Shown: positions 12,501-20,741 of the stretch, piece by piece
Position numbering within the stretch: position 1 is the first letter of the stretch
Layout: each line of letters opens with the position of its first letter
Origin: Tritrichomonas foetus
Lineage: Eukaryota > Parabasalia > Tritrichomonadida > Tritrichomonadidae
NCBI GenBank assembly: GCA_001839685.1
Contig: MLAK01000790.1
Coordinates: 1 to 62,590 of the forward strand
Length of the DNA: 62,590 nucleotides
Reading direction: 5' to 3'
Notes under the pieces: generated by a model
Told to the model about the DNA's origin: nothing
The model's database searches: none
Seen by the model: the letters and a program-made list of their open reading frames with translations, nothing else
Translations under genes and position numbers: made by a program

Positions 12501-15500
12501 TTCTGTCAATTAGGTGAATGTACACTTGACAAAGTTCCTGAATTATTCAATGAAGTTCGAAGTTTCGTTGAATTATCTTCAATTGGACTTCTTGAATCTA
12601 ATTTAAGAATTGTTGAAGCATTTGCAGTTTATTCATTAAGATTTACTGAAGTTGGACAAATTGTTTATTCACTTTTCATGAATCTTGTTTATAAATATCG
12701 AAGATTCTTGCCACAAGTTGAAATGTACATTGCTTCAGAGTTACGTGATTTACAGAAGAAAATGAAAGAATATGTTGAATTACAAAAATGGGACATCAAC
12801 TCTGATAAGAAGCACTTTATTAGGATTGATCAAGTCAAACGACAATTAAATAAATATTGTCAACAACACTTAAATGTTCTTCAACTTCAATTCAAACAAT
12901 TAATGGATTCATTTGCTTCAAACATTTCTAAAGAACAAGGAATTCCATATTCAGTTAATGTTTCTAAATTAACAGATCTTGATAAGAAAACAAATGAAAT
13001 TATGAATAGTGAATCCACACTTCGTGATAGAGTTTATGAAGCTAGAAGATTCATTAATACAGAAATGAATATTACATCAAGTGAAAATGAAACTCGTGAT
13101 AAATTTGCACAATCTTCATTTTATCTTTATGGTAATAAACCGCTTTATGGATCAATGTTCGAAAAGCATAACCAATTGTATGGCGAAGCTTTAATTTTAT
13201 TGAACCAGATTGTTGGATTATGGGCTGAGCCTCATGATGAAATAAAAGAAGATGCACGTGATTTGTTTGGTATTGCTGAAAATATGATCATATATGTCAT
13301 AGAAAAACGTAAAGAATTATTTATCGAACCATATATTGCACGTGATGATGTTAAATTCGTTCTAAATCAAGTAATTCTCGTCTTGCGTGCTTTCTCTGAA
13401 CTTGAATCAAGCGAACCAATTGCAACATCCGTAAATAAGATTGAAGCACTTTCAAAACTTCAAAATATACCAAAAGACGATGTAATTGAAATATTAATGG
13501 ATTTACCATCTAAATTCAGCGATAACTATGTTCATTATTGTGAGGCTTTATTCATTGATCGTGCAATTCGTGTTCTGAAAGGTATTGAAAATCCAATTCC
13601 ACCAGAGCCAAGATTCTCACAAGAACAAGTTGATGAGCATTTATCTTTGATGAGATTTGTTGTTGCAACACTTCGAACATTCTGTATTGCATTGAAAGAA
13701 GGATACGGTGAAAAGAAAAATGAAGAAGAGAACAATGAGCCACAACAATGCGAAGGAAAAGATGGAACTGGCCTTGGTGAAGGAGTTGGTGATGAAGACA
13801 TCACCAATGAAATTGAAGATGAAGATCAATTAATTGGAGATAATATAAATACTAACCAAGATCAGCAAAATGAAGATGATGTTCAAAAAGATGGTGGATT
13901 TGAAGTCGAACCAGAATTTGAAGGTGCTGCTGATGTTTCAGCGCATGATGAAGAAGAACAAATGGATGATGAAATGGGTGATGCAGATACAGATGATGCA
14001 ATGGATTCAAGAGATGCTGAAGATGATGGAAAACAAGCAGATAAAGAGACCGATCTCGATAATAAAAACAAAGAAGAGAAAATGCAAAATGGGGAAAATG
14101 ACGATGATGATAATGATAAAGATGCAGAAGATGAAGATGATAATTCTAAACCAGATGATAAGCAAGGAGAAATGGACTTAGAAGAAGTTGAAGAAGACCA
14201 ATTTGAAAGCTCTGCAGGTGAATGGAATGAAAATCCCGAAGAAATTAAGATGGATGTTGATGATGATCGAATGCTAGATGGAAATTCAGAAGGTGAAGAA
14301 GAAGAAGACATGAAAGTTGATGAAGAAGTTGTGAATGAAGTTCCACCAGATATTGAAGATGAACCTGATGAAATGCTTGGAATGACAGCTCCAGATAAAC
14401 CCAATCCTGATGTTCAAGAAGATGAATGCGATGATCAAGAAATCCAAGGCGAAGGAAAAGGTGAAGAAGCAGGGAAAGGCGAAGAAGGTGAAGGTGAAGA
14501 TGAAAATGATGAACAGAAAAATGAGGAAGAAGAAGACAAGAACGAAGAAGATAAACTTAAACAAATAGAAAAAGAACTCAAAATTGTTCAAAAGAAGATA
14601 CTTAAAGGCGAAAACTTGAAAGAAGGTGGCGAAGGAGGTGAGCGTGATGACAATGCAGATGAAGGAGTTATTCTTCCTGCTGATGAAGCTGAAGAACATG
14701 ATCAACTTGAAGAAGAAGAAGAAGAAAATCTAAACAAAGATGAAGAAGGTGAAAATGGAAATGAAAAAGAAGGTGAAATGAGAGAATTTGATGCTAAACC
14801 TGAAGATGAACAAGAAGACTATGATAAAGGATTAACGCATATTGAATTTGTTCCAATGACTGATCAATCAAACAATGCGCAAGTTGGAAGTACAGAAATG
14901 ATTCAAAAAGAAATTATTATTAAAGCCAAAAATATTACAGATGAAGGAAGGGCTCATTGGGAGCATGTTTTATCACGAACAAGAGAAGGTGCTGCAGATT
15001 TATGTGAGCAATTACGTCTTGTTTTAGAAGCAACGGTAGCAGCTAAAATGAGAGGAGATTTCAGAACAGGTAAACGATTAAATATGCGAAAGATTATTCC
15101 ATTCATTGCTAGTGGCTTCCGAAAAGATAAAATTTGGATGAGAAGAGTTCAGCCTGATCAAAGAAATTATCAAGTTTTCTTAGCAATTGACAACTCATCT
15201 TCAATGAAAAACAATACAGGTGAAATGGCACTTGAAAGTGTTTGCTTGATTACTCAAGCATTATCACTTCTAGGAATTGGTGAATTATGTGTTGCGAAAT
15301 TTGGTGAGAAAACAGAAATCGTTCATCCTTTCGGTGAACAGTGGAGTGAAGAAAGTGGAGCTAATTTAATTGATTCATTTGATTTCAGTGAAGAAAAAAC
15401 TGAAGTTCCGGATTTATTATCATCTTCAATTCAATACTTAAACAGTGTTCATAAATCAGGATCAATGCAACTTTGTTTCGTGATCAGTGATGGACAAATA

Positions 15501-15761
15501 TCGAATAGAGATGATATCAGGAAACTCATTATTCAAGCACAACTTAAGAATCTGGTTGTTGTTCTTGTTATCATTGATAGTCAAGATACAACGAAAAGAT
15601 CATCGATTTTAGATATGAGATCATTTGCCAATGGAAAATTGAAATATTATCTTGATGACTTTCCATTCCCATTCTATGTACTTATTAAAGATCCAAATAT
15701 GTTGCCTGAAAGACTGGCCGATGCACTACGACAGTGGTTTGACCTTGCGAATAACCAATAA
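3501..15761 (+). CDS. MDN1: Midasin, dynein-like AAA+ ribosome-assembly ATPase
   Basis: The product is 4,086 residues; the ATG at 3501 follows an in-frame TTG. Midasin (Rea1) pulls assembly factors off pre-60S ribosomal particles in the nucleolus and nucleoplasm. Six AAA+ modules carry P-loops near residues 253 (GPAGSGKTT), 542 (GETGTGKTT), 933 (GPTSSGKTT), 1226 (GETGTGKTT), 1533 (GPPGVGKTS) and 1825 (GSTATSKSS). Walker B is intact in modules 2-5 (LLDEVNLAP, VLDELNLAP, LMDEISLA, ILDELNLAS). It is altered in module 1 (VLEQIEEA) and module 6 (IIDNANLCP). A long helical linker follows, then a Glu/Asp-rich stretch at about residues 3410-3780 and a C-terminal MIDAS/VWA domain with DNSSS at about 3897. 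It is shorter than typical orthologues (about 4,700-5,600). No intron is seen across 12 kb. Confidence 0.97.
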   Translation: MWSSRVEQLVKEIPGPFDSLLDENDPDIIFQTLKNNLINPEYWEKITIIFSPIILHLVSEILLDSISTSSDDLPIVYLLSNLIPSFSSIEPLIHFYFAYRPPELSQQISNVIYLRSIFRIRKILGNSFEIKLSPFLALLNENLNEDAAFYCSVIVSIVQNSTEDESLNLINQKCSPDNATRYFLEENDFMEKKLEFENYGPMSYNCRYATSIEGIPFLRSLSSANYSSNPTTSPFARSLALALLTNKPVLVVGPAGSGKTTLIQQLASIAGAEITSLHLGSAVDAKSLLGGYICGEIPGEFRWLDGPLTSAVRTNERWIVLEQIEEASAEVLALLAPLLSERKLFVPGRSETIQAGYNIRVFATAVQPLESSLWTKIQVDFLEKEELKEALVNSHPNISVIIDRVLESWEACNLSYHELFRCCRRLETFPINNNGVSDEVYHAMYQTVVDTFTSHLPNFEKRMDIAKEIASCWTLHPSEAEAYLMNKKPQLVLSPFRIGPIELPFLGSPEPVDDFAPTFTALHHMESVARAISMNEPVLLVGETGTGKTTLVQFIASKIGADLKVINMHHQSDTLDILGGFKPVDLSKLLDPIHDRFKNAFKKTMSQKSNANFLRDTDTAFGTKQWERFLKSVAGVANKIIKGRQDLADELKSEWLSLQKAALGFLSRPEFLQRDFAFSFVEGQLATAYRTGQWILLDEVNLAPPETLLALAPIIDGHLELPNGEVVEKHPNFRLICCMNPATDVGKVNLPETLKHKFVSIFSDETSSENDIILILTQRNVNFKYHKVIFDFYSKAREMSKSVLVDGGGQRIIYSLRALTRAILYMNKAEPFFKAHRACYDALMLSFVSPLSPESAERLIAVLNSMIEPKFEDIPKEIQTNNEFIAVEGFYIKKGPEEIKERPDFILTPAAKNYLRLLAQAVFLKSSPVLLQGPTSSGKTTIVKYLADITGHKFVRINNHEHTDMSEYIGGYATNENGKFEFIDGALVRAVQDGAWVVLDELNLAPSDVLEALNRLLDQNNQLVVAETQTTYNPAPSFMLFATQNPPGAYGGRKQLSRAFRGRFVEIHVDEIPPKELTTIIKERCHLADSIANTMVNIFISLRLQRQFSQIFAGKHSFLTVRDLLRWSFREPDNWKSVVNEGFALLGERLRTLEEREIVRSTILKFAGKHASIDDVYTFDILRETVLEKYGKDISTINIVWTSGMIRSVSLLLKCIERGEPSFLVGETGTGKTTAVQIISLILERNLRILNCHQHTETSDFIGAMRPSTEKDGKLFEWKNGSLYEAMRDGEIFLMDEISLAQDSALERLNSVLEPERTLAIAEKPEYEILKANPNFVFIATMNPGGDYGKRELSASLRNRFTEIWVPSIESDTDLLEILGANSTQESTKNNGKMFLDFVRRFTKLSKTLVNISLRDILQWIRFVDLRVSQGYNFLNSYIQGAFMVFIDCVPTTLRGDCISILKEQVGEDVISEFSHTVEIKDNSMWVGDFLLPKNPNQELSQNSFVFDAPTTSMNLLRVGRALQMPLPILIEGPPGVGKTSLVNSLGQALGYNVVRINLSEHTEMLDLVGSELPVENADGGSFAWRDGAFLTALKNGDWVILDELNLASQSVLEGLNSCLDHRATLFVPELNQEFKCHPLFRIFGCQNPAGAGHGRKSLPRSFLNRFTKVYVDELCAEDFKYIVEHSYQTIDEESRMKMIDFIAELNKLNLDFEFNLRDVFRLCEMISKGISLHKALILLFVQRLRTPKIRNTVLSKLFGIFGEFNPNPRPYLISKNSIRIGDLIVDRSNASFASNELVIHPAMLPPLEAILACSVMNWPGLIVGSTATSKSSLVRIAAHIAGRKLVEFSMNNSVDTTELLGGFEQMDNHRCFEQLRAKIHPPDVESLRCLESVQEPSDLYNLIKQNEEMFPPEIVKEAEDLMKRKADPGRFEWVDGLLLQAMRNGWWIIIDNANLCPPAVLDRLNPLCEPGGYLSLNERGIVDDDIETIIPHENFRLFMTVDPHFGEVSRAMRNRSIEIYLPSYLERREDKLLIEECRALCGDHGEEFYELMQQCEHQELMHLSAWNMMAFHNFKEQTIVAQLGPDAVHFNIVKCQLTNKQNSMTRSNSSVMMFSSRNSITSPFRFTPLTYTSVISALNDAIYFSEKGTNRASIRYYLGQSRSTDFDARMIVAEKYPEALKAIRLLQTSDLLQFVEDLPLDPLLWPKTEKTLTFLAHLSLLLLDLSPKDVIDVESIDLRLALSSMIPQFYSDLIDQIKFAIQTNSISFNSLIILKAIDLFNKRPNDSLPLFRFLRAMLKNSGLTVDVGPITALLCPNNSLEAKKFRRNLGEPFSFKFENAFILWQKINEHWKRVFNESPTSYVAQAPQIEAMLETLIIEQTVSEVVEKIFEDLAKIELTKELSISFVDRVELDDFQVREEYKIVNLSTSYPCELLQDLSIRAFVYSIICAVSQNTEIPIPPDFMIPLDIVAFVKSYNKTKNTSDLLFALCELILHINKEVAVGPSYQTILTILERRATLLQSAHSVQLNKDLYKLLRAIPSVDLQSVKSYLADVFNLECGKLNINPISLNDFKKNLLEFAKSKWQRIASLSEVDDSYYHMIICQLSQILMKELSEDEQVIKEILYSKTGNNLCDAITVYNEESSILKGIHDKSITKSKYRGDSTAQFSKLRSIVNRITLSDTSEFAKSLDESGTVLLLDFPLYRDITVPIATSMRQISLAIDYNEPPVYQYMPFPFTSESLLPTLFMSNQTNWSLTFSLIGRTGIIHPPIGGFQIPRTNPEFHTISEEEKVERQIEELFNKQKKSELNIYANHFVDSVLKPDSLPTEKLLKMTFKQLKKFEIEKPSIETDSEFLPLLLYTMTKRHNSASQTGPINIYQKSSTEDIDELLKIVRIVLKCVDSLWERYPNHDTLRQIAKSADQILGQEIDAPLVNFLDGLEIMMSHIRDWQHKDRDFGEVLHPMVNLANKFLKMRLESWKQIFETRRKVLQENIGKEFYMLFCQLGECTLDKVPELFNEVRSFVELSSIGLLESNLRIVEAFAVYSLRFTEVGQIVYSLFMNLVYKYRRFLPQVEMYIASELRDLQKKMKEYVELQKWDINSDKKHFIRIDQVKRQLNKYCQQHLNVLQLQFKQLMDSFASNISKEQGIPYSVNVSKLTDLDKKTNEIMNSESTLRDRVYEARRFINTEMNITSSENETRDKFAQSSFYLYGNKPLYGSMFEKHNQLYGEALILLNQIVGLWAEPHDEIKEDARDLFGIAENMIIYVIEKRKELFIEPYIARDDVKFVLNQVILVLRAFSELESSEPIATSVNKIEALSKLQNIPKDDVIEILMDLPSKFSDNYVHYCEALFIDRAIRVLKGIENPIPPEPRFSQEQVDEHLSLMRFVVATLRTFCIALKEGYGEKKNEEENNEPQQCEGKDGTGLGEGVGDEDITNEIEDEDQLIGDNINTNQDQQNEDDVQKDGGFEVEPEFEGAADVSAHDEEEQMDDEMGDADTDDAMDSRDAEDDGKQADKETDLDNKNKEEKMQNGENDDDDNDKDAEDEDDNSKPDDKQGEMDLEEVEEDQFESSAGEWNENPEEIKMDVDDDRMLDGNSEGEEEEDMKVDEEVVNEVPPDIEDEPDEMLGMTAPDKPNPDVQEDECDDQEIQGEGKGEEAGKGEEGEGEDENDEQKNEEEEDKNEEDKLKQIEKELKIVQKKILKGENLKEGGEGGERDDNADEGVILPADEAEEHDQLEEEEEENLNKDEEGENGNEKEGEMREFDAKPEDEQEDYDKGLTHIEFVPMTDQSNNAQVGSTEMIQKEIIIKAKNITDEGRAHWEHVLSRTREGAADLCEQLRLVLEATVAAKMRGDFRTGKRLNMRKIIPFIASGFRKDKIWMRRVQPDQRNYQVFLAIDNSSSMKNNTGEMALESVCLITQALSLLGIGELCVAKFGEKTEIVHPFGEQWSEESGANLIDSFDFSEEKTEVPDLLSSSIQYLNSVHKSGSMQLCFVISDGQISNRDDIRKLIIQAQLKNLVVVLVIIDSQDTTKRSSILDMRSFANGKLKYYLDDFPFPFYVLIKDPNMLPERLADALRQWFDLANNQ

Positions 15762-16174
15762 TTGGTATTTTTGTATTATTTTTATTAAACATATACATAT
15801 TAGCAAAAGGAATATAACTTTTTATTTTTCACAGTTAGAAGAAACTTCATGCTTCTATTTAAAAAATTGTTTCTATCAAACATGACTGTTCTTTGAAGAA
15901 TCATGTGTAGTACTAATAATCATAAAGAAGTTTAATCTGCACCTCCAAAAAATAATCTAAATTGTAATATGGTGATTTTTTTTCTGAAAACACTTTCACT
16001 AATTATTAGTTTCCAGAAAACTGTTTGTTATATAAATAAAGGTATTTCCATATTTTTGATTTTCTTCAAAGAAAAGTGTTTGAAGTGAAATTTATTTTGA
16101 ATACTTTATGGATTTATTTTAAAAGCTTTATGAATTTATTTTGAATGCTTTATTAATTTCTCGAATTATCTTGC
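15762..16174. other. Intergenic, nothing recognised
   Basis: AT-rich spacer between Midasin and the WD40 gene. A degenerate direct repeat of the type TTTATGAATTTATTTTGAA occurs close to the downstream ATG (16105-16155). No gene is seen. Confidence 0.5.
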
Positions 16175-17248
16175 ATGTCGACATACACAGGAACTCCCGT
16201 TGATCCTGTCCGTGAATTTATCGATTGGCGCTACAGTGCTCGTGAAAATTATGAAAGCATTACGATGTACGTTCTTCCAAATCACACAGTTTCATTAAAC
16301 TTCACTCAAGAGACAAACACGGCAGATGATTCTTACATCTTCGGACTTATTCTAGGCGACACAAAGAAAGACTCGAATTCAGAAATTTCGCTCTACAACA
16401 CCGTTTTTCCGAATAAACATTCAATGACGTTCAATAAAAGTCGACCCAACAAAAAATGGGGCGAAGTTTCGCAACTAAACTCGTTTGAAATAAGCGGTTC
16501 TTTAATCGCAGCCGACGTAAATACCAGAAACGACATTATTGCGGCATATAAAAATGAGGTAATATATATCAGCGAAAATGAAGAAACGAAGCACGTTTTT
16601 GATGACGACCAAGTAACTCTAATTAAATGCTCGCCAGAGAACTGCTCAACCGCGTCTTTCCTCTGCACGGCCGTGAATTCGATATTATATTATGAAGCAC
16701 CAGGAACTATACCAATGGCTGTGCATGAATTCACGCGCCCAGTGATTGACTTGAGTATTGATCCCTTCCAGCCGAAGACGGCGCTTGTCACACAAGGCAA
16801 GACGCACATCCATTTAATTGATCAAAGGGAAAAGTCGGCGGTTTCTCTCAAAATGCAAAATTTGACAAGCTCGATTGCATTTTCCCCACATATTCCGTTC
16901 ATTTTTGCAAACGGTCTCCTTTCCGGTGATATCGGAATATTCGATCTCAGATCACCTCAGGCGCCAATAAGTAACATTCAAGCGCATGATTCAGAAGTGA
17001 CCTCTTTGAAGTGGTCACCATTTAGAAAGGATGTAATTGCGTCTGCGTCACTCGACACGTCAATCACGCTGTGGTCCCTTCCATCAGTGAAGAAAAATGG
17101 CGCAGAGGCAGTTTTCGTGCACAATGGCCATGTTTCACCGATTTCCGTGTTTGACTGGTGCAAGGATGTACCATGGACAATTGCATCAGTGTCTGAAGAC
17201 AATCTACTCGAAATTTGGACAGTAGCGCCTTCTCAGTATGAGCAGTAA
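16175..17248 (+). CDS. RBBP4/MSI1-type WD40 histone chaperone
   Basis: 357 residues. The last two WD repeats match the RBBP4/RBBP7/MSI1/CAF1-p55 family: a GHVSPISVFDW segment is followed by WTIASVSEDNLLEIWTVA, the signature closing blade of these proteins. The preceding blade reads HDSEVTSLKWSPFRKDVIAS. The N-terminal helix (EFIDWRYSARENYESI) corresponds to the family's N-terminal histone H4-binding helix. Family members bind histones in chromatin assembly, deacetylase and Polycomb-type complexes in the nucleus. The protein is shorter than the usual roughly 425 residues, and its central blades are poorly conserved. An alternative is another WD40 protein of similar layout, but the C-terminal match makes that less likely. 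Base composition is less AT-rich than the flanks. Confidence 0.8.
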   Translation: MSTYTGTPVDPVREFIDWRYSARENYESITMYVLPNHTVSLNFTQETNTADDSYIFGLILGDTKKDSNSEISLYNTVFPNKHSMTFNKSRPNKKWGEVSQLNSFEISGSLIAADVNTRNDIIAAYKNEVIYISENEETKHVFDDDQVTLIKCSPENCSTASFLCTAVNSILYYEAPGTIPMAVHEFTRPVIDLSIDPFQPKTALVTQGKTHIHLIDQREKSAVSLKMQNLTSSIAFSPHIPFIFANGLLSGDIGIFDLRSPQAPISNIQAHDSEVTSLKWSPFRKDVIASASLDTSITLWSLPSVKKNGAEAVFVHNGHVSPISVFDWCKDVPWTIASVSEDNLLEIWTVAPSQYEQ

Positions 17249-18138
17249 TTCATTCTTAATTAATGTTTCTATTTATCTATATAAAAATAAAGTGTTTCCA
17301 AAAAGCTACTTCACTTTTTTACGTTTAATCATTCAAAAGAAAGAGGAATAAAAGAAAGAATTACTTTCTAGATGACTTCTTTCATCTTGATTCGACTTGA
17401 AAAGCAAAAACTTTTTGTTTTTGATACTCTGCCTTCCACACGGTAATACTTACACTTGCCAATAATGGGTTTATTCTGAAGTTTTTATAATTATGATATT
17501 TTATCGAAAATTGGTTTGATCTTTTTGTGATTTCTCGCATTTTTCATCTTTTTATCAGTGCATTCCATCTATTATTTGTTCACCCGATTAATATTAACCG
17601 TTTTTCTCCTTGTTTATAATGTAAATATTTTGTATAGATGTTTTTGGAGAAAAGTTGAATTTCCCATCGTTAATATGAATTCATGTTTTTTTCAGTCTTG
17701 CTTTATTTCCACTTTTGAGACTATGATATTCAAAAAGGAGGAGACAACCAATTTAATTTTCGAAATTGTTTCCAACAATGTTTTCAATTCATTATGATTC
17801 ATTTTACAAATGGAATTTTTAGAATGAGATTTATTAGACACCATTTCATGAAAGCATGTTCTGAAGGTCATATTGAAATTGTTGAATTTTTAAACAAACA
17901 TTGACATTAATTTGAAAGAAGAAATTTTGTAAATGTGAAAATTACAAATAAAGAAGTATTTAAGTCATTCTTTACATTTTGTCAGGATTTATGATAACAT
18001 GTAAAAAGTACATTTTTTCGATCATTCAATGCAATAGTTGTTGACCAATGGGAAAACAAAAGAAAGGATTCATTGATCGAAGAATAAAGAAATAAATCAA
18101 GAACTGCATGTATATAACTAGAAACTCTTTATAAAGAC
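17249..18138. other. Intergenic with decayed coding traces
   Basis: Nearly 900 bp. A 79-codon frame at 17558-17797 starts with an ATG but has mostly hydrophobic, low-information content. An ankyrin-like relic follows immediately (separate entry). The stretch is best read as the remains of a lost ankyrin-repeat gene. Confidence 0.45.
17824..17904 (+). pseudogene. Ankyrin repeat relic
   Basis: A 26-codon frame ends with the segment HFMKACSEGHIEIVEFLNKH and then TGA. This matches the core of one ankyrin repeat (ALHxAxxxGHxEIVxFLL), a motif massively expanded in trichomonad genomes. No neighbouring repeat survives in the same frame, so this is a gene fragment and not a functional protein. Confidence 0.5.
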
Positions 18139-19323
18139 TTACTTTGGTGCTGTGAGGCGAAGCATGACAATTCCGTGAGCTGGAATGTCTTTCTGTGTGT
18201 AGGATCCTTCAAAATTACCTAAATCCTTCTGTAAGAAAAGGTCACGAAGGTGCCAGTTTGTTTGTTGTCCCTCTTTCAAAAAGTCTGCAAAGGTGGCAGT
18301 AATGGTTTGCTTCACATCACCTCTATTGAAAAGTGCAACAGCCCATTCACCATTTGAAAGCTCTTTCACCCAGACAGTCTTGTCATTTCCCCATTCGGTC
18401 ACTCTGTAGCCTTGGATGCCGAGTGGATCCTGGTCGACTGCTATGACCTCCCTATTCTGGAGAATGCGCTTGGCGAAATCTGGGACATCACGAAGATCGT
18501 TCGTCATGATGAGAGGAGCAGCAAGGATTGACCAAATTCCCATTTGCGTTTCCGACTCGACTTCTGTGAGCTTGCCTCCTTTCATTCCAATAACGAGTTG
18601 ATCAGGATCATTCCAGTGGCCGGGACCAGCGTATTGTGCCCATTCTGGTGTATTTCCCCATTTATCAATGATGCTCAAAATTGACCTCCAATTGGCCTCT
18701 ATATCGTCCCAGTTGCGCCAGAGGTTGCAGTGCTCTGGAAGTGGGGTGTAATCCATTTCCATGTCGTAGGCTGGCCAGCTGCATTGATACATAATCTGGC
18801 GGCCCGTTTTGTTGAGGAAATGGGTCATGCCTGGATATGCATCACCGCAGTCGAGAAGGTTTGAATAGCAGCCGTCCATCTTGAGCATATCGACTTTCCA
18901 TTTGGCGAAGGTCTGCGCATCCTGAAGAAGGTGACCTTCCGATCCTGTATATCCACCACATGTGAGTGAGCCGTAGTCGTTGTAAATGCCTAACTTAACG
19001 CCTTTTTTATGAGCGTATTCAGCTAGCCATGTGATGTTGTGTGGAAAACGAGATTGATCTGGATACATTTCGTCATTTTCGTCGCGGCCGGGTCCCATCC
19101 AGCAGTCGTCAATATTGATATATTGGTAGCCGTATTCAAGCCATCCCCCAGACACGAGATTGTCGATCATATCGACGAAAAGTTTTTCGCTGATGCAGGT
19201 GTCTGGGTGGTTCGTGCAATCGACTTCGCAGCGGAATTGTTCCCAAGCCATCCATCCCATTGGTGGGGTTAAGGCAAGGCCATTATCGAGAGAAAATACG
19301 CCAAAAAGAAGGAAACTGAGCAT
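18139..19323 (-). CDS. Secreted GH27 glycosidase, probable alpha-N-acetylgalactosaminidase
   Basis: 394 residues from the ATG at 19323; the frame upstream starts only with TTG. A signal peptide (MLSFLLFGVFS) precedes the mature N-terminus LDNGLALTPPMGWMAW. GH27 landmarks are clear: INIDDCW, the nucleophile Asp in KMDGCY (about D150), the acid/base Asp in RNWDDIEANW (about D207), and GPGHWNDPD. The specificity loop reads CSWPAY, with Ser and Ala (about S182, A185) where human alpha-GalNAc-ase has Ser188 and Ala191; alpha-galactosidase A has Glu203 and Leu206. This predicts removal of terminal alpha-GalNAc, such as on blood-group A or mucin-type glycans, outside the cell or in lysosomes. It is less AT-rich than its neighbours. 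An alpha-galactosidase activity cannot be excluded. Confidence 0.9.
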   Translation of the reverse strand: MLSFLLFGVFSLDNGLALTPPMGWMAWEQFRCEVDCTNHPDTCISEKLFVDMIDNLVSGGWLEYGYQYINIDDCWMGPGRDENDEMYPDQSRFPHNITWLAEYAHKKGVKLGIYNDYGSLTCGGYTGSEGHLLQDAQTFAKWKVDMLKMDGCYSNLLDCGDAYPGMTHFLNKTGRQIMYQCSWPAYDMEMDYTPLPEHCNLWRNWDDIEANWRSILSIIDKWGNTPEWAQYAGPGHWNDPDQLVIGMKGGKLTEVESETQMGIWSILAAPLIMTNDLRDVPDFAKRILQNREVIAVDQDPLGIQGYRVTEWGNDKTVWVKELSNGEWAVALFNRGDVKQTITATFADFLKEGQQTNWHLRDLFLQKDLGNFEGSYTQKDIPAHGIVMLRLTAPK

Positions 19324-19645
19324 GAAGGAAAATTTTTGATGTTTGAACAAATATCATCTCAATATTATGAGTGAAGGAAGTGAAATGAATTCTTAACTGC
19401 TAATTCAAAACTTGCCAAATTTTCTGCATTTATATGGTCATATGATAAAATTCCTTTCTGGAAGTTACGCAATTCAAAAAAAGATACATCAATTCATCGT
19501 TGATAAATATTGCTCATAATCTATTCTATTAATAAATTTCTGGAAAGAAATCATGTATATATAAAGAATACCAAAATATTAAACAAATTTGTTTTCTGAG
19601 TTCTTCACAATTCCGAAATTTGAATACTTACACTATGATATCATC
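19324..19645. other. Upstream region of the glycosidase gene
   Basis: 322 bp between the glycosidase ATG and element copy 1. AT-rich. I see no additional gene and no clear copy of the AACTTTTT-type motif. The 8 bp before the element (19638-19645, ATATCATC) are one half of its target duplication. Confidence 0.5.
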
Positions 19646-20741
19646 AGATGTATACAAACTAACTAGATCTAGATGTAGAAGACTATTGAGAGATCTAAAT
19701 GAATAATTGTTGATATTATTGTCATCTAAAAATTATTTAATTGTAATCCTATTAATAATATATAAATATTATAATTTAAAAATCAAGATACAGAGAAAAC
19801 CAAATCCAAAAAAAAATTGTGAGAAAAAAATAAACCCCACAGAAATTTCTGAGAATTATTGAGATAAAAAGTGATTTTATAGCATTAATATCTTGATTAT
19901 TTCTTATCATAAATCGTGCTTTTTATTATCATATGACCCTCCATCGAAAATTATAATGTTTTCCAAAATACAAAAATGAAGTATAAAAAAAATATTAATA
20001 ATTTTGATATAAATAAAAAAAATTTAGGCATCAATGAGAAGATTACGAATGTTTTGCCATCTAAATGGCGAGTCATCAGAAAAGTCACTTGGCATCGAGT
20101 CTGGAAAAAAACATATTGGATTCCATTTTTCTTGATTTGGTCTTTCAATCGTTGTATCTGTATCCCTGCTTGAGAATGTGCTGTTGAGGACTGCCAGTCT
20201 ATTTTCTTCATATACAAAAATTTTATGACAGAAAAGATTTCAATACATTCATATTTGTCAAATGGAAATTGAATTAATTCAACATCACTGAGTTAAAACT
20301 ATCAAAATTTTCGCGATTTTTAATTAAAAATCGATAGAAGAAGTGTAAATAGAATTATGGGAAGCAGTATTATAATCTTTGTGATTCTTGGAAAAAAAGC
20401 TTCTCTCAATTTTTTTTTAGGCTTTCTCCAAAATCGCTCTTTTTTCGGTTTAATTGTTGCAAAATTTCAAAACTATGAATAAATATGGCTCATAACTATA
20501 AAAAATAGATTTAACAATTGACTGAAAGCTGTTCACCCGAAAACTGAAACAATAGCTTCTTCAGAATCATTTTCGAAATATTTTTGAATTCGGCCATTTG
20601 CGAAGTTTGCGATAAGGGAAATTTTCGTCATTCTTTTAGCTATTTGGGTTTTGATTTTTGACTGATGGTATTAAGTAATACTGATGATAAGGATCATTTT
20701 AGTGATTTCGTACGTTAAGACTATTTGGTTTGTATACATCT
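19646..20741 (-). mobile_element. TIR element copy 1, deleted form (1,096 bp)
   Basis: The copy begins AGATGTATACAAAC and ends with the exact reverse complement GTTTGTATACATCT. It is flanked on both sides by ATATCATC (19638-19645 and 20742-20749), a perfect 8-bp target duplication. Relative to copy 4 it lies in reverse orientation and lacks 159 bp of the central coding remnant. 8-bp duplications are typical of the hAT superfamily, but the ends do not start with the usual hAT CAG/TAG bases, so the superfamily is unassigned. It encodes no transposase. One substitution here (TTG where copy 4 has TAG upstream of MKKIDW, near 20218) leaves that frame open further upstream than in the other copies. 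Confidence 0.92.

Noticed and set aside
13870..14705. Long frames on both strands over the Midasin acidic region
   Set aside because: They are shadows of the GAA/GAT-rich coding sequence, giving poly-Ser, poly-Phe or Lys/Met-rich products.
17558..17797. 79-codon frame with hydrophobic start
   Set aside because: No family or clear coding pattern. It lies in the ankyrin-relic spacer and is more likely decayed sequence.
20014..20217. Small 86-88 codon frames MKKIDW... in element copies 1-3 as genes
   Set aside because: They are deleted, truncated versions of the coding remnant in the mobile element. Their C-terminal half is hydrophobic filler read from T-rich DNA while the protein-like reading is in another frame.
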